From the IMG/VR virus record IMGVR_UViG_3300024967_000002, positions 1 to 44,232 of that record: a stretch of DNA of 44,232 bases. One strand, given 5' to 3'. A program made the translations under genes and the position numbers. Below are positions 7,705 to 16,826 of the stretch, one piece after another. Source of the DNA: a virus. The notes beneath the pieces were generated by a model, which was not told where the DNA came from, did no database searches, and was given only the letters and a program-made list of their open reading frames with translations. Position 1 is the stretch's first letter. Each line of letters opens with the position of its first letter.

Positions 7705-9307
7705 TACCGCAATCATTAAGGAATTTTTAGTAAAGCTTGGCTTTGCTCAGGACGAGCGCGGCTTAAAAAAATTCACTGACGGCGTAACCGGTGCAACCAA
7801 AAACGTTGTTAAGTTGGTGGCCGCAATACAAGGCGCGGCGCTGACTATTGGCGCGGGTGTTTCAGCTTTTGCCAGTAACCTTGAGCGCATGTATTTTGCC
7901 GCGATTAAGACCGGGGCAAGCGCTAAGAATTTACAGGCTTTCGGCAATGCCGCGGCCAACTTTGGTGCGCAAAGCGAGGAGGCGTTGCAAAGCGTACAAA
8001 GCCTTGCGCGTTTTATGCGCGAAACGCCCGGCAGTGAGGGCTTTTTAAAGGCGCTGGGCGTTGATACCCGCGACGTAAACGGCAAGCTCCGAGATACAAC
8101 CGACATTATGGTTGACTTGGGCAAGGCCATGCAAAACAAGCCTTATTACATGGCTAAACAGTATGGCGACATGCTGGGCATTAGCGAGGATATGTTGCGC
8201 GCCATGCTTAACGGCGACTTTGCGCGCGAAGTTGAAAAGCAACGCGCATTACTAAAAGACAGCGGCTTTGACAAGGCCGCCGAGGCCAGCCATAAATTTA
8301 TGGTTGGATTGCGCGAGCTACAAACGCAACTTATGATTTTTGCGGTTGAGGTGCAAAAAGCGCTAATTGAAAAGCTCGGCATGAGCATGGAGCAAATCAG
8401 CACTTGGGTGCGTGAAAACATGCCCGTGATTGCCAAGCGCGTTGCTGACGTTTTAATTACCGTGGTAAACGTTGCCGAAACGCTGGCGCCGGCTATTGGC
8501 TGGCTAATTGATAAATTCATGCAAATGGACAAGGCAACCGACGGTTGGAGCACCAAGTTAATTGTGCTGGCCGGTGCATTTGCCATGCTGGGCGGCCCTG
8601 CAATTGTGGCCGGCATTTGGGCATTGGCCGCCGCATTTGGCGCGTTGTCATTGCCTATATTGGCCATTGCCGCCGCTGGCTTTGCCGGCTGGAAAATTGG
8701 CGAATGGATTAACGGCAAGCTTAACGGCGACCCGGCAACCGGCGGCACCGCAGGCGGCAAACAAGCCCAAAGTGGCAAAATCCGCAAGCCCGGCAATACC
8801 CTTGACCCGGTTAATTTCTTTATGGGCATGGGTTGGAGCAAAGAGCAAGCGGCGGGCATTGTCGCCAACTTGAAACACGAAAGCGCGCTTGACCCTAACG
8901 CAGTGGGCGACGGTGGCAGAGCTTACGGTATTGCGCAATGGCACCCTGACCGCCAAGCCAACTTTAAAAAGTGGGCGGGCAAGGATATACGCGGCTCAAG
9001 CATGCAAGAGCAATTGGCTTTTGTTAACTATGAGCTAACGCAGGGCGCCGAGCAAAAAGCCGGCAATTTGTTGCGCGCGTCAACCAACGCCCAGCAAGCC
9101 GGTGCGATTGTATCAAGGCATTACGAGCGCCCAGCCCAGCAAGAGGCAGAGGCGTTGAAACGAGCCAATACAGCCGTGCAAATTGCCCAAACAACCAACA
9201 TTAACGTTGCAGGCGGCGACGCTATGGCAACCGGCCGCGCGGTGGCTGGCGAGCAAGAGCGCGTCAATGCATCATTAACCCGTAACTTACAAGTGGCGTA
9301 TAACTAA
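7697..9307 (+). CDS. Tail tape measure protein with tail-lysozyme domain
   Basis: A 536-residue protein. The N-terminal half is helical with a hydrophobic stretch at about residues 36-58. A second, long hydrophobic region lies at about 285-335. From about residue 372 there is a phage tail lysozyme domain: FFMGMGWSKEQAAGIVANL, KHESALDP with a catalytic-type Glu, and AYGIAQWHPDR. The domain would cut peptidoglycan during DNA entry. The length is short for a tape measure and suggests a short tail. The gene follows the chaperone pair as expected. Confidence 0.88.
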   Translation: MADTAIIKEFLVKLGFAQDERGLKKFTDGVTGATKNVVKLVAAIQGAALTIGAGVSAFASNLERMYFAAIKTGASAKNLQAFGNAAANFGAQSEEALQSVQSLARFMRETPGSEGFLKALGVDTRDVNGKLRDTTDIMVDLGKAMQNKPYYMAKQYGDMLGISEDMLRAMLNGDFAREVEKQRALLKDSGFDKAAEASHKFMVGLRELQTQLMIFAVEVQKALIEKLGMSMEQISTWVRENMPVIAKRVADVLITVVNVAETLAPAIGWLIDKFMQMDKATDGWSTKLIVLAGAFAMLGGPAIVAGIWALAAAFGALSLPILAIAAAGFAGWKIGEWINGKLNGDPATGGTAGGKQAQSGKIRKPGNTLDPVNFFMGMGWSKEQAAGIVANLKHESALDPNAVGDGGRAYGIAQWHPDRQANFKKWAGKDIRGSSMQEQLAFVNYELTQGAEQKAGNLLRASTNAQQAGAIVSRHYERPAQQEAEALKRANTAVQIAQTTNINVAGGDAMATGRAVAGEQERVNASLTRNLQVAYN

Positions 9308-9931
9308 ATGGCACTCTTAGACTTTTTGCAAATATCGCCCAAGAGCGCCATTGGTGACATTGAAATAATGGCAAGCCTTGAGGAAGTTTACAGCGACGCC
9401 TTGCAGACGACCGACCACCCGGTTGAGCAAGGCGCCGACATTACCGACCACAGCTTTAAACGGCCAAGCGAAGTTGTTATAAGGTGCGGCTGGACAAATA
9501 GCAGTTTCACGGCGCTATCCGGTGCGGTTGAGGCGTTGTTTTCCGGCGGCGGGTTAAGTGCCGCGGATTATGTAAGCGGCGTTTACAGCCAATTACTTGC
9601 TTTGCAGGAAAGCCGCCAGCCTTTTAATGTGACGACCGGCAAGCGCCAGTACACAAACATGCTTATTCAAAGCTTGCGCGTGGACACTGATAACAAAACC
9701 AGTAACGCGCTAATGGTAACGGCTACCTGCAAGCAAATCATTATTGTAAACACGCAGGCAACTACATTGCCGCCGCGCGAGCAACAAGCCGAGCCTGCCA
9801 AAACCGCCGAAGTGCAAAAGACCGGCGTTAAGCAAACCAAAACACGCACCCCGTCGCCGGGCGGTGCAGTGCCGCCAGTTCAAGCAGGCGGTGGCACTTT
9901 TAGAGGCAACGGCGCGAGCGGAGGTTGGTAA
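9308..9931 (+). CDS. Baseplate Dit-like protein
   Basis: A 207-residue protein starting immediately after the tape measure stop. Residues 1-150 form a beta-rich domain (GDIEIMASLEEVYSDALQTTDHPVEQGADITDHSFKR is diagnostic) of the Dit-like N-terminal type that attaches the baseplate to the tube. The last 50 residues are a Pro/Gly/Thr-rich, probably disordered tail ending GASGGW. It is directly followed by plug and hub genes. Confidence 0.82.
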   Translation: MALLDFLQISPKSAIGDIEIMASLEEVYSDALQTTDHPVEQGADITDHSFKRPSEVVIRCGWTNSSFTALSGAVEALFSGGGLSAADYVSGVYSQLLALQESRQPFNVTTGKRQYTNMLIQSLRVDTDNKTSNALMVTATCKQIIIVNTQATTLPPREQQAEPAKTAEVQKTGVKQTKTRTPSPGGAVPPVQAGGGTFRGNGASGGW

Positions 9932-10246
9932 ATGGCAAAATTCTTTGAAATACCGTTAACCCCAACCCCGCAACTTTTTACGGTGCAATTAAGCGGTGTT
10001 GATTACAACATATTGCTGGCTTACCGCGATATTGACGAGGGCGGGTGGTTTATTGACATTGCCGACGTTAACAGTTTACCAATTGTTAACGGCATACCGC
10101 TTGTTACCGGCACCAACCTGCTTGAGCAATACGCGCACTTGGGTTTTGGTGGGCGCATGTGGGTGCAAACGGCAAACGACCCTAACGCACCGCCGACATT
10201 TTTAAACTTGGGCACTGAGGCCTTTTTATATTGGGTAACTGACTAA
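9932..10246 (+). CDS. Baseplate plug protein (Pam3 gp18-like)
   Basis: A 104-residue beta-rich protein with the conserved features FEIPLTPTPQLFTVQLSG, GGWFIDI and a terminal leucine/tyrosine-rich strand. This matches the small plug domain described in cyanophage Pam3 baseplates, which seals the tube lumen before infection. Gene order Dit, plug, hub, spike supports it. Start and stop abut the neighbours without gaps. Confidence 0.8.
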   Translation: MAKFFEIPLTPTPQLFTVQLSGVDYNILLAYRDIDEGGWFIDIADVNSLPIVNGIPLVTGTNLLEQYAHLGFGGRMWVQTANDPNAPPTFLNLGTEAFLYWVTD

Positions 10247-11224
10247 ATGAGCGTAGCGCAATATATCCGCAAGGCAAGCTTGATTGTTGGCCAAAATGAG
10301 GCCAGCAGGGGCGCCATTGATTTATCAGAATTGCGCTTTCGGTTTTCAGTGCGTCGCGGTGATATTCAGACGCCAAACAGTGCCGACATTAGGGTTTACA
10401 ACGTAAGCGAGCAAACAGCGCAAGCGGTGCAAAACGAGTTTACCCGCGTTGTACTGCAAGCCGGGTATGAAGGCAATTTTGCCGTGATTTTTGACGGACA
10501 AATTAAACAGGTGCGCCGCGGCCGTGAAACGCAAACGGACACTTACATTGATATTACCGCGGCAGACGGTGACAGCGCTTACAACTACGCTATGAGCGTT
10601 TTTTCATTGGCGGCAGGCTCAACGCCAGCCAATGCGGTTGAGGCCGTGTTGCAGGACATGGGCAATTACAGCGTAACAGGCGGCTATATCCCGGCCTTAC
10701 CCGGTGCGCCGTTGCCGCGGGGCAAAGCAGTGTATGGCATGAGCCGCGACAAAATGCGCGAGATTGCCAAAAACACGCAAACCAGTTGGAGCATACAAGA
10801 CGGCAAGCTAAACATGATACCGATTACCGCTTATGTGCCGGGTGAAATTCCGGTAATTACGGCGGCAACCGGCATGATTGGCTTGCCTGAGCAAACGCAA
10901 AACGGCATCAAGCTTAAAACCCTGCTAAACCCCAACATCAAAATTGGCCAAGCGGTAAAACTTGATAACGAAAGCATTAACCGCTTGCGCTACGACTTGG
11001 CGCTAGGGCAAGGCGCGGTAAACGAAAGCATAGCGATACAGGCAAAGACCAACAACGACGGGCTTTATTACGTGATGATTGCCGACCACAACGGCGACAC
11101 CCGCGGCAATGAGTGGTATTCAAGCCTTATTTGCTTGGCTATTGATGCAACCGTGACGCCGCTATTTGCGCCGCAATTCCCGATTGGCCAAGAGTACGTC
11201 AACAGCATTAAGAAATACGGTTAA
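10247..11224 (+). CDS. Baseplate hub protein
   Basis: A 325-residue protein, gp27/gpD-like by position and by beta-rich hub domains: FRFSVRRGDIQTPNSADIRVYNVS at the N terminus, then TYIDITAADGDSAYNYAMS, and a C-terminal domain with GIKLKTLLNPNIKIGQAVKLD. It would form the trimeric hub carrying the spike. Its stop codon overlaps the stop of the convergent minus-strand gene in the shared bases TTAA (11221-11224). Confidence 0.82.
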   Translation: MSVAQYIRKASLIVGQNEASRGAIDLSELRFRFSVRRGDIQTPNSADIRVYNVSEQTAQAVQNEFTRVVLQAGYEGNFAVIFDGQIKQVRRGRETQTDTYIDITAADGDSAYNYAMSVFSLAAGSTPANAVEAVLQDMGNYSVTGGYIPALPGAPLPRGKAVYGMSRDKMREIAKNTQTSWSIQDGKLNMIPITAYVPGEIPVITAATGMIGLPEQTQNGIKLKTLLNPNIKIGQAVKLDNESINRLRYDLALGQGAVNESIAIQAKTNNDGLYYVMIADHNGDTRGNEWYSSLICLAIDATVTPLFAPQFPIGQEYVNSIKKYG

Positions 11225-11610
11225 CGCAACGGCTCTATATATTCAGCGGAGCCCTCGCCGTTAACCCGTCCGCGGAAAAATAAGGACTTTGGCCAAACTT
11301 GCCAATCCTCAAACTCGCCGCGGATTACCAGCGTTTTAACTTTCCCCGTAGCGGTTAACCCAGCGCAACCCTCTAAGCGGCTGACGTTTGCGCTTGGGCG
11401 CTCCACGTAGTAACGCATGTGCTCGGCACCGACAATTTGCAATTTGCAAGGCTTGTTGTAATAAACAAGCCGGTCAATAAAAATTTCGCCCACTTCGTCG
11501 CCGGGTTGCATGCGCTTGCCGTATGGCGACATGACATAAGCAAGCTCGCCGCTTTGGGCGCTGGCCAGTGCCGGCAACATTAAGCAAATTATTAATAACA
11601 TTTTTTTCAT
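11221..11610 (-). CDS. Secreted protein of unknown function (moron candidate)
   Basis: A 129-residue protein on the opposite strand to all surrounding tail genes. No + strand gene covers 11225-11626, so it is not a shadow. It has a clear Sec signal peptide (MKKMLLIICLMLPALASA, cleavage after Ala18) and a mature part of about 111 residues with two cysteines that could form a disulphide. The ribosome site TTTAGGAG lies 7 bases before ATG, the same leader type used by the minus-strand early genes. I recognise no family. The placement suggests an accessory gene, perhaps expressed from the prophage to alter the envelope; that is inference. Confidence 0.8.
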   Translation of the reverse strand: MKKMLLIICLMLPALASAQSGELAYVMSPYGKRMQPGDEVGEIFIDRLVYYNKPCKLQIVGAEHMRYYVERPSANVSRLEGCAGLTATGKVKTLVIRGEFEDWQVWPKSLFFRGRVNGEGSAEYIEPLR

Positions 11611-11626
11611 GATTGGCTCCTAAATA

Positions 11627-12325
11627 ATGGATAGACGCGAGCGCTATTACGACCCGGAGGAAATGATGCGGCTTGCTATGGACGGCAAGCAAGCACAGAT
11701 TTGGACGGCACTCCCTTGCATTATCCAAAGCTTTAACCCCACGGCCATGACTTGCGAGGCACAGCCTACCGTTAACGGTATAGTACGCCAACAAGACGGC
11801 ACAAGTAAAGAAATAAAAATGCCATTGTTATTAGATTGCCCGGTGTTTTTCCCCGGTGGCGGTGGCGTAACCCTGACATTTCCCATTAAACCCGGCGACG
11901 AGTGCTTGGTGATATTTGCCAGCCGTTGCATTGATGCATGGTGGCAACAAGGCGGTATTAAAGGGCAGGCTGAGATACGCATGCACGACTTGAGCGACGG
12001 CTTTATTTTTGCCGGCGTGCGCTCCCAGCCGCGGGCATTTCTAGCTAACACCACAAGCGCGCAACTACGCACAGACGACGGCACGGCATACGTTGAGGTT
12101 AACCCAACGAGCAAAAACGTAAACGTCGTGACGCCGGCAAATGTAAACGTAACGGCCGGCGGCGAGGCAGTGGTTACGGCTCCAACAATCAGGCTTGTGG
12201 GTAATGTTGAAATAACCGGCAACTTGAACGTTGGCGGCACAACCATTGGCAACGGCGTAAACCTTAACACTCACGTCCACACAGGCGTACAGACCGGCGG
12301 CGGCAATACAGGGGCACCACTCTAA
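11627..12325 (+). CDS. Membrane-puncturing spike (gp138-like)
   Basis: A 232-residue protein with an OB-like N-terminal domain (residues 25-110, including PGDECLVIFASRCIDAWWQQGG) followed by a beta-helical Thr/Val/Asn-rich shaft. The tip contains THVHTG, an HxH pair suited to metal binding, and the ending GGGNTGAPL. This is the phi92 gp138-type spike arrangement. Start ATG 11627 follows TCCTAAATA without a strong site, perhaps because the minus-strand gene was inserted here. Confidence 0.85.
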   Translation: MDRRERYYDPEEMMRLAMDGKQAQIWTALPCIIQSFNPTAMTCEAQPTVNGIVRQQDGTSKEIKMPLLLDCPVFFPGGGGVTLTFPIKPGDECLVIFASRCIDAWWQQGGIKGQAEIRMHDLSDGFIFAGVRSQPRAFLANTTSAQLRTDDGTAYVEVNPTSKNVNVVTPANVNVTAGGEAVVTAPTIRLVGNVEITGNLNVGGTTIGNGVNLNTHVHTGVQTGGGNTGAPL

Positions 12326-12678
12326 TGCGATACAGAAAACTTGATGCAAACGACGATTACACCATAGGCACCGGTGCGGATTTTTACGTTAATAACGCGG
12401 ACGCAGTGGCGCAAGCAATACTCACCCGCTTGCGCTTATGGCGCGGCGAGTGGTTTTTGGACACAGCCGACGGCACGCCTTGGAGCACTGAGATTTTAGG
12501 CAAGCGCCAGCGGGGCAGAAACCCGGACGCGGCCATTAAGCAACGCATACTCGGCACGCAGGGCGTTAATGAGATTTTGAGCTACAACAGCACATTTGAC
12601 GGCAACACGCGGCGCCTTTCCGTTAACGCGACCGTCGGCACTATTTACGGGCAAGCAACAATAAGCGAGGTACTATAA
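12325..12678 (+). CDS. Baseplate wedge protein (gp25/GPW-like)
   Basis: A 117-residue protein overlapping the spike stop by one base (TAATG). The pattern YTIGTGADFYVNNADAVAQAILTRLRLWRGEWFLD with the later GVNEILSYN is typical of gp25-like or DUF2634-like wedge proteins near the sheath start. It precedes the J-like gene as in P2 and Mu. Confidence 0.8.
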   Translation: MRYRKLDANDDYTIGTGADFYVNNADAVAQAILTRLRLWRGEWFLDTADGTPWSTEILGKRQRGRNPDAAIKQRILGTQGVNEILSYNSTFDGNTRRLSVNATVGTIYGQATISEVL

Positions 12679-12680
12679 AA

Positions 12681-13859
12681 ATGGCATTAACCGCCCCAAC
12701 CATTGACGTAAACGGTATAAGTGCTCCCACGTATGCCGAGGTTTTGGATTACCTGCAAACGCAATACCGAGCGATTTACGGCGCGGACATTTACTTGGGC
12801 AACGACAGCCAAGACGGGCAATTTTTGGCAATCATTGCCAGCGCAATTAACGACAGTAACGCCGCGGCGGTTGCGGTTTACAACGCTTTCAGCCCGGCCA
12901 CAGCGCAAGGAAACGGCCTAAGCTCCAACGTTAAGATTAATGGCATTAGCCGCTTGGTTGCCAGCGCGTCAACCGTTGACTTGCTGATTGTTGGCCAAGT
13001 TGGCTCAATTATCACAAACGGCATTGCGACCGACCAAAACGACACAAACAATTGGATATTACCGGCTACCGTAACAATCCCGCTTGCGGGTGAAATTACC
13101 GTAACGGCCACATGCGCGGACGTAGGCGCAACCATTGCCCAAAGCAACACAATCACAAAAATCAAAACGCCAACATTTGGCTGGCAAAGCGTAAACAACC
13201 CCAGCGACGCAGTGCCGGGCAACCCGGTTGAAAGTGACGCGGAGCTAAGGGTACGGCAAGCGCTGAGCGTTGCGGTGCCGTCGCAAACAATCTTTGAGGG
13301 CATTGTTGGCTCGGTGGCCAACGTTACCGGCGTAACCCGCATTAAAGGCTACGAAAACGACACCGATACAACCGACGCCAACGGCATACCAGCGCACAGC
13401 ATTGCCATTATTGCCGAGGGTGGCGACGCGCAAACAATCTTTGAAACGATAGCGGAAAAGAAAACACCGGGCACCGGCACCTTTGGCACGCTCAGCACAA
13501 CAATTATTGACGCGGTTAATAGCGTGCACATTGTCAAGTTTTCACGGCCAACCATTTTGGACATTAAGGTTGCAATGACAATTGCGCCGCTTGCCGGTTA
13601 CTCGGCCAGCGTTTTGCCATATATCAAAACCGCGGTGCTGGACTTTATCAACGCGCTTGAGATTGGCGAAAACGTGGTTTATTCAAAAATCTACGTGCCG
13701 GCCAACCTGAGCAACAACGCGCTTGGCGGCACCTACAACATAACGGCGCTAACTTTAGCCGTAGGCGCTGGCGCACCGGGCACGGCTGATATTGCAGTTG
13801 CATACAACGAGGCCGCGCAAATTGTTGATACGGACATTGTTATTACGGTGACGCCATGA
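12681..13859 (+). CDS. Baseplate J-like protein
   Basis: A 392-residue protein with the Baseplate_J signature: an N-terminal region with YLGNDSQDGQFLAIIASA, a middle block GWQSVNNPSDAVPGNPVESDAELR, then the IFEGIVGSVANVTGVTRIKGYEN region. It is the P2 gpJ/T4 gp6 equivalent that forms the wedge ring. The stop overlaps the next start by 4 bases (ATGA). Confidence 0.92.
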   Translation: MALTAPTIDVNGISAPTYAEVLDYLQTQYRAIYGADIYLGNDSQDGQFLAIIASAINDSNAAAVAVYNAFSPATAQGNGLSSNVKINGISRLVASASTVDLLIVGQVGSIITNGIATDQNDTNNWILPATVTIPLAGEITVTATCADVGATIAQSNTITKIKTPTFGWQSVNNPSDAVPGNPVESDAELRVRQALSVAVPSQTIFEGIVGSVANVTGVTRIKGYENDTDTTDANGIPAHSIAIIAEGGDAQTIFETIAEKKTPGTGTFGTLSTTIIDAVNSVHIVKFSRPTILDIKVAMTIAPLAGYSASVLPYIKTAVLDFINALEIGENVVYSKIYVPANLSNNALGGTYNITALTLAVGAGAPGTADIAVAYNEAAQIVDTDIVITVTP

Positions 13860-14539
13860 TTGATTACACCCAGCTAATTACAAACGAGCACAACCAGCGG
13901 CCAAAATTTACGGCAATGGTGGCGGCGGTTTCAAACGCTTGGGGCGCCGTTTATGACTTTACCAAGACACTGCCAGCCGAGTTTGACTTGGACAGCGCGG
14001 TTGGCAAGCAATTGGACGTTGTTGGAGAGTGGGCCGGACAAAGCCGCTTAATTGACAACGTTCTTTTGGTTGGTTACTTCAATTTTGACGCAAGCCCGGC
14101 CGCGCTTAATTTTGGCGAGGAGGGTAACGCCTCAATTGGCGGCAGGTTTTACGGCGAGGGCGACCCCATAGACGGCTCAACCTTACTGGCTGACCCGGAA
14201 TACCGCACGATTATTAGGGCGCGCATTGTACGCAATACCGCAAAAGGCCTGACTTCTGATTTTATCAAAGCGTTAACCTTCATATTTAATGCACCGACTA
14301 TTATCGACGACCCAGGCGACATGACGATTGGCGTTTACATTAGCCGACCAATAAGCCTCACTGAGCGCGCAATTATTACGGCTTTGGACATTTTTCCAAG
14401 GCCGGCCGGTGTAAGAATAAGGACGCGAGGCTATTTTTACGGCTCAAGTTTTTTAGGATTTGACGGCCAAGTTGGCGCCGTAACATTTGCCGAGGAGGGT
14501 TATAGCGGCCCCGTCGGTCAACTTTTAGAGGAGTTTTAA
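13856..14539 (+). CDS. Baseplate protein (DUF2612)
   Basis: A 227-residue protein with the DUF2612 pattern: an N-terminal helical part with FDLDSAVGKQLDVVGEWAGQSR, LLADPEYRTIIRARIVRNTAKG, and a C-terminal domain with IDDPGDMTIGVYI. It is equivalent to P2 gpI, which links the wedge to tail fibres. The fibre gene follows with no gap. Confidence 0.88.
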   Translation: MIDYTQLITNEHNQRPKFTAMVAAVSNAWGAVYDFTKTLPAEFDLDSAVGKQLDVVGEWAGQSRLIDNVLLVGYFNFDASPAALNFGEEGNASIGGRFYGEGDPIDGSTLLADPEYRTIIRARIVRNTAKGLTSDFIKALTFIFNAPTIIDDPGDMTIGVYISRPISLTERAIITALDIFPRPAGVRIRTRGYFYGSSFLGFDGQVGAVTFAEEGYSGPVGQLLEEF

Positions 14540-15559
14540 ATGACACAATACAATAAGCCAATTGACTTGCCAGCATGGGCAGAAAGTGGCGACAAGGTAC
14601 AGCCAAGCAACGCGGAAATACAAACCGGCTGGCCGCTTTCAACAGTTCCGCCAAGCCGCCAACGCTTCAATTGGTTACTCAATTGGTTATCTCAAGGCAT
14701 GCGTTACTTTATGCAACGAAGCGTTGCAGAATGGGACGCGACCGAGGATTATCCGCTTTACGGATTTACTCAATTTAACGGCCTAACATATCGCGCTATC
14801 AATGGCACTGGCAACATAAACCAACAGCCGGACACGGCGACAACGTTTTGGGAGCGTTGGGGTTACTCATTCTCGCAAATTCAACCCCGCGTTGACTTGT
14901 TTGTTTCGGTTGCAGTAACTACCGCCGACGTTACGCTTACAGCGGCCCAGTATGAGGCTGGCATTTTAAACATTACTGGCGCTTTAACTGGCAATCGCAC
15001 CGTCATCATGCCAAACATAACGCGACGAATGATTGTAACTAACAACACAACGGGGGCGTTTACCCTTAGCTTAAAAACGGTGGCCGGCGTGGCGGTATCA
15101 ATTGTTCAAGGGTCATCAAATGTTATTTTGCTAGACGGAGCAAACGCCTTATTAACGGTTTTAGACGCCAGCACTATCGTAAAAGGAAAGATACAACTTG
15201 CAACGTCAGCGGAAGCTCAGGCGCTTACTGACGCCTTAAAAGCTATCACACCAGCAACATTGGCTGCCGCGCTTCAAGGTTCCAATCAGTCACTAGCGGC
15301 TTCTGGATACCAAAAATTACCCGGCGGGTTGATTATCCAATGGGGTACGGGTTCGTCAGGGGCTTCCGGCACTACGAATAACTTTCCTATTGCGTTTCCG
15401 AATACAGTTTTCAGTCTAGCACTTGCAGGATTTAACACGGGAGCCGTACTTTATACGCATAACTCATTAAATGTGAATGGTTTTTTTCTACAAAACTGGA
15501 ATACAGCAGGTACCCAACAAGCGGGTCAATCCGCACGATATATTGCAATAGGAAATTAA
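14540..15559 (+). CDS. Tail fibre protein
   Basis: A 339-residue protein. The N-terminal part (to about residue 110) is a baseplate attachment region starting MTQYNKPIDLPAWAESGDK. The middle is a beta-rich shaft with Thr/Asn repeats. The C-terminal 75 residues (GGLIIQWGTGSSGASG to the end) resemble the gp53-like fibre tip that folds near the receptor site. Base composition becomes more AT-rich over the tip, suggesting module exchange. ATG 14540 follows TTTTAGAGGAG. Confidence 0.87.
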   Translation: MTQYNKPIDLPAWAESGDKVQPSNAEIQTGWPLSTVPPSRQRFNWLLNWLSQGMRYFMQRSVAEWDATEDYPLYGFTQFNGLTYRAINGTGNINQQPDTATTFWERWGYSFSQIQPRVDLFVSVAVTTADVTLTAAQYEAGILNITGALTGNRTVIMPNITRRMIVTNNTTGAFTLSLKTVAGVAVSIVQGSSNVILLDGANALLTVLDASTIVKGKIQLATSAEAQALTDALKAITPATLAAALQGSNQSLAASGYQKLPGGLIIQWGTGSSGASGTTNNFPIAFPNTVFSLALAGFNTGAVLYTHNSLNVNGFFLQNWNTAGTQQAGQSARYIAIGN

Positions 15560-15563
15560 TATT

Positions 15564-16031
15564 ATGGCTAAATTTATACTTTTTACTGACAGTATTTTAT
15601 CAGCACGTTATGACGATGAAATTAATACAATTATCCCAAGTGACGCCATAGAAGTTGATGGCGAAACGTTCTTTAAAACCATTAACGAGCAGGACGGGAT
15701 TTGGTCCCTAATAAAAGGAAAAGTTAAAAAAACCCCATTTCCTGAGTTAAGCGCCGAAGTTCAAATGGAAAATGCCGTTGAGGCGGTTCGCATTGGTCTG
15801 CAATCTGCCATTAATGAAAAGGCCAAGGCTCTCGGTTTTAGCGGAGGCAACGCCTTAATGCTTTACGCTGGCTTTGGCAATCCGTTTCAAACATTAGCGC
15901 AAACTTTTGCAACCTGGGAGGCTAGTGTTTGGGTTGAGGCTGAGGCATACAAAGCTCGCGTTATCGCTGGCGAGGTGCCTATGCTAACGCCGGACGAAGC
16001 CGTTGCAATGATGCCAGCAAGCCAGGCTTAA
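15564..16031 (+). CDS. Tail fibre assembly chaperone, probable
   Basis: A 155-residue protein following the fibre gene with 4 bases between. Residues 1-55 may recognise the fibre. The rest is helical (INEKAKALGFSGGNALMLYAGFGNPFQTLAQ...EAEAYKARVIAGEVPMLTPDEAVAMMP), a layout typical of chaperones encoded next to fibres. Its first 200 bases are AT-rich like the fibre tip, so the tip and this region may travel together. Confidence 0.65.
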   Translation: MAKFILFTDSILSARYDDEINTIIPSDAIEVDGETFFKTINEQDGIWSLIKGKVKKTPFPELSAEVQMENAVEAVRIGLQSAINEKAKALGFSGGNALMLYAGFGNPFQTLAQTFATWEASVWVEAEAYKARVIAGEVPMLTPDEAVAMMPASQA

Positions 16032-16036
16032 GCATT

Positions 16037-16258
16037 ATGAAACGTTATTTAAAAAACGTTTTAATTTGGCTCGACCAAGGCGTTAACGTCGTTTTCTTAT
16101 TTGGCGACCCGGACGAAACCATAAGCTCTCGCGCTGGCAAGTATGTCGTGCGCGGGCGCGGTTGGTTTCCATGTCAGTTGTGCAAATTGCTAGACGTTAT
16201 TTTTAGAGAGAAAGACCATTGCAAAAACAGCATTGAGTTAGATAGGGGAGAGAAATGA
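16037..16258 (+). CDS. Conserved small phage protein, unknown
   Basis: A 73-residue protein with the pattern LIWLDQGVNVVFLFGDPDETISSRAGKYV, then a CxxC pair (PCQLCKLLD) and a HC near the end. Small proteins of this type are common between fibre and lysis genes of many phages but have no known role. CxxC plus His/Cys could bind zinc. Its stop overlaps the next start by 4 bases. Confidence 0.75.
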   Translation: MKRYLKNVLIWLDQGVNVVFLFGDPDETISSRAGKYVVRGRGWFPCQLCKLLDVIFREKDHCKNSIELDRGEK

Positions 16259-16761
16259 AGTTTTTAATTTGGGCCATACTTTGGCCCTTTATATTTTTAA
16301 TAGGTATTTTTGCGCGCTTAATCTCGCCATTTGCTTGCATGTTTGTAACCAGGGCGCCTTATTACACGACGGTTAAACGCATGGGCAAGGTTTACGCCTT
16401 GCTTGAGCGCGACCGGCTTGTTTGGTGGCTTACCTGGCTAGACACAGACGACAATGCAACGGACGAGTATTTTTATGGCATGTACGGAGCAACGGCAACC
16501 TGGACACAAGAGCAATACGACGGCTCAAGGGTGCGTCGCTGGCTTTGTCGTGTGCTTTGGTTGCAAAGAAACTCAGCCTATACATTTAATCGCAAAGTTT
16601 TTGGCATATCTCCAAACAGTTGGCTAGCCTGGCAATATAAAGCCGTTAAACCGATTAAGTTTTTATGGTGGACTAAAAACGACATTAATATTGGCTGGAA
16701 ATCTCACAAAGGCATTGACAAGCTACTTTATGCCGGCCGGATTGTCGGCTTAAGGAAATAG
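16255..16761 (+). CDS. DUF7338-like membrane-anchored phage protein
   Basis: A 168-residue protein with one N-terminal membrane segment (residues 2-28, rich in Phe/Ile/Trp) and a cytosolic or periplasmic domain with many Trp and Arg residues (DRLVWWLTWLDTDDNATDEYFYG). It resembles the DUF7338 proteins found before lysis cassettes. The GGGGAGAGAA site and ATGA overlap show coupling to the gene upstream. Function unknown. Confidence 0.72.
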   Translation: MKFLIWAILWPFIFLIGIFARLISPFACMFVTRAPYYTTVKRMGKVYALLERDRLVWWLTWLDTDDNATDEYFYGMYGATATWTQEQYDGSRVRRWLCRVLWLQRNSAYTFNRKVFGISPNSWLAWQYKAVKPIKFLWWTKNDINIGWKSHKGIDKLLYAGRIVGLRK

Positions 16762-16769
16762 CAACAACA

Positions 16770-16792
16770 AGCCGCCGAAAGGCGGTTTTTTT
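16770..16792 (+). terminator. Intrinsic terminator before lysis cassette
   Basis: GCCGCC, loop GAAA, GGCGG, then seven T. It separates the fibre/DUF7338 genes from the lysis genes and may reduce or time lysis gene expression. Confidence 0.85.
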
Positions 16793-16826
16793 ACGTCCAA
16801 TAAAATCAAAAACTGAAAGGGTAAAA

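Noticed and set aside
8146-8868. Minus-strand open frame of 240 codons opposite the tape measure gene
   Set aside because: Shadow of an Ala-rich coding region with low stop frequency; no family resemblance.
11647-12270. Minus-strand open frame of 207 codons opposite the spike gene
   Set aside because: Antisense to the gp138-like spike; not continuous with the genuine minus-strand gene at 11221-11610.
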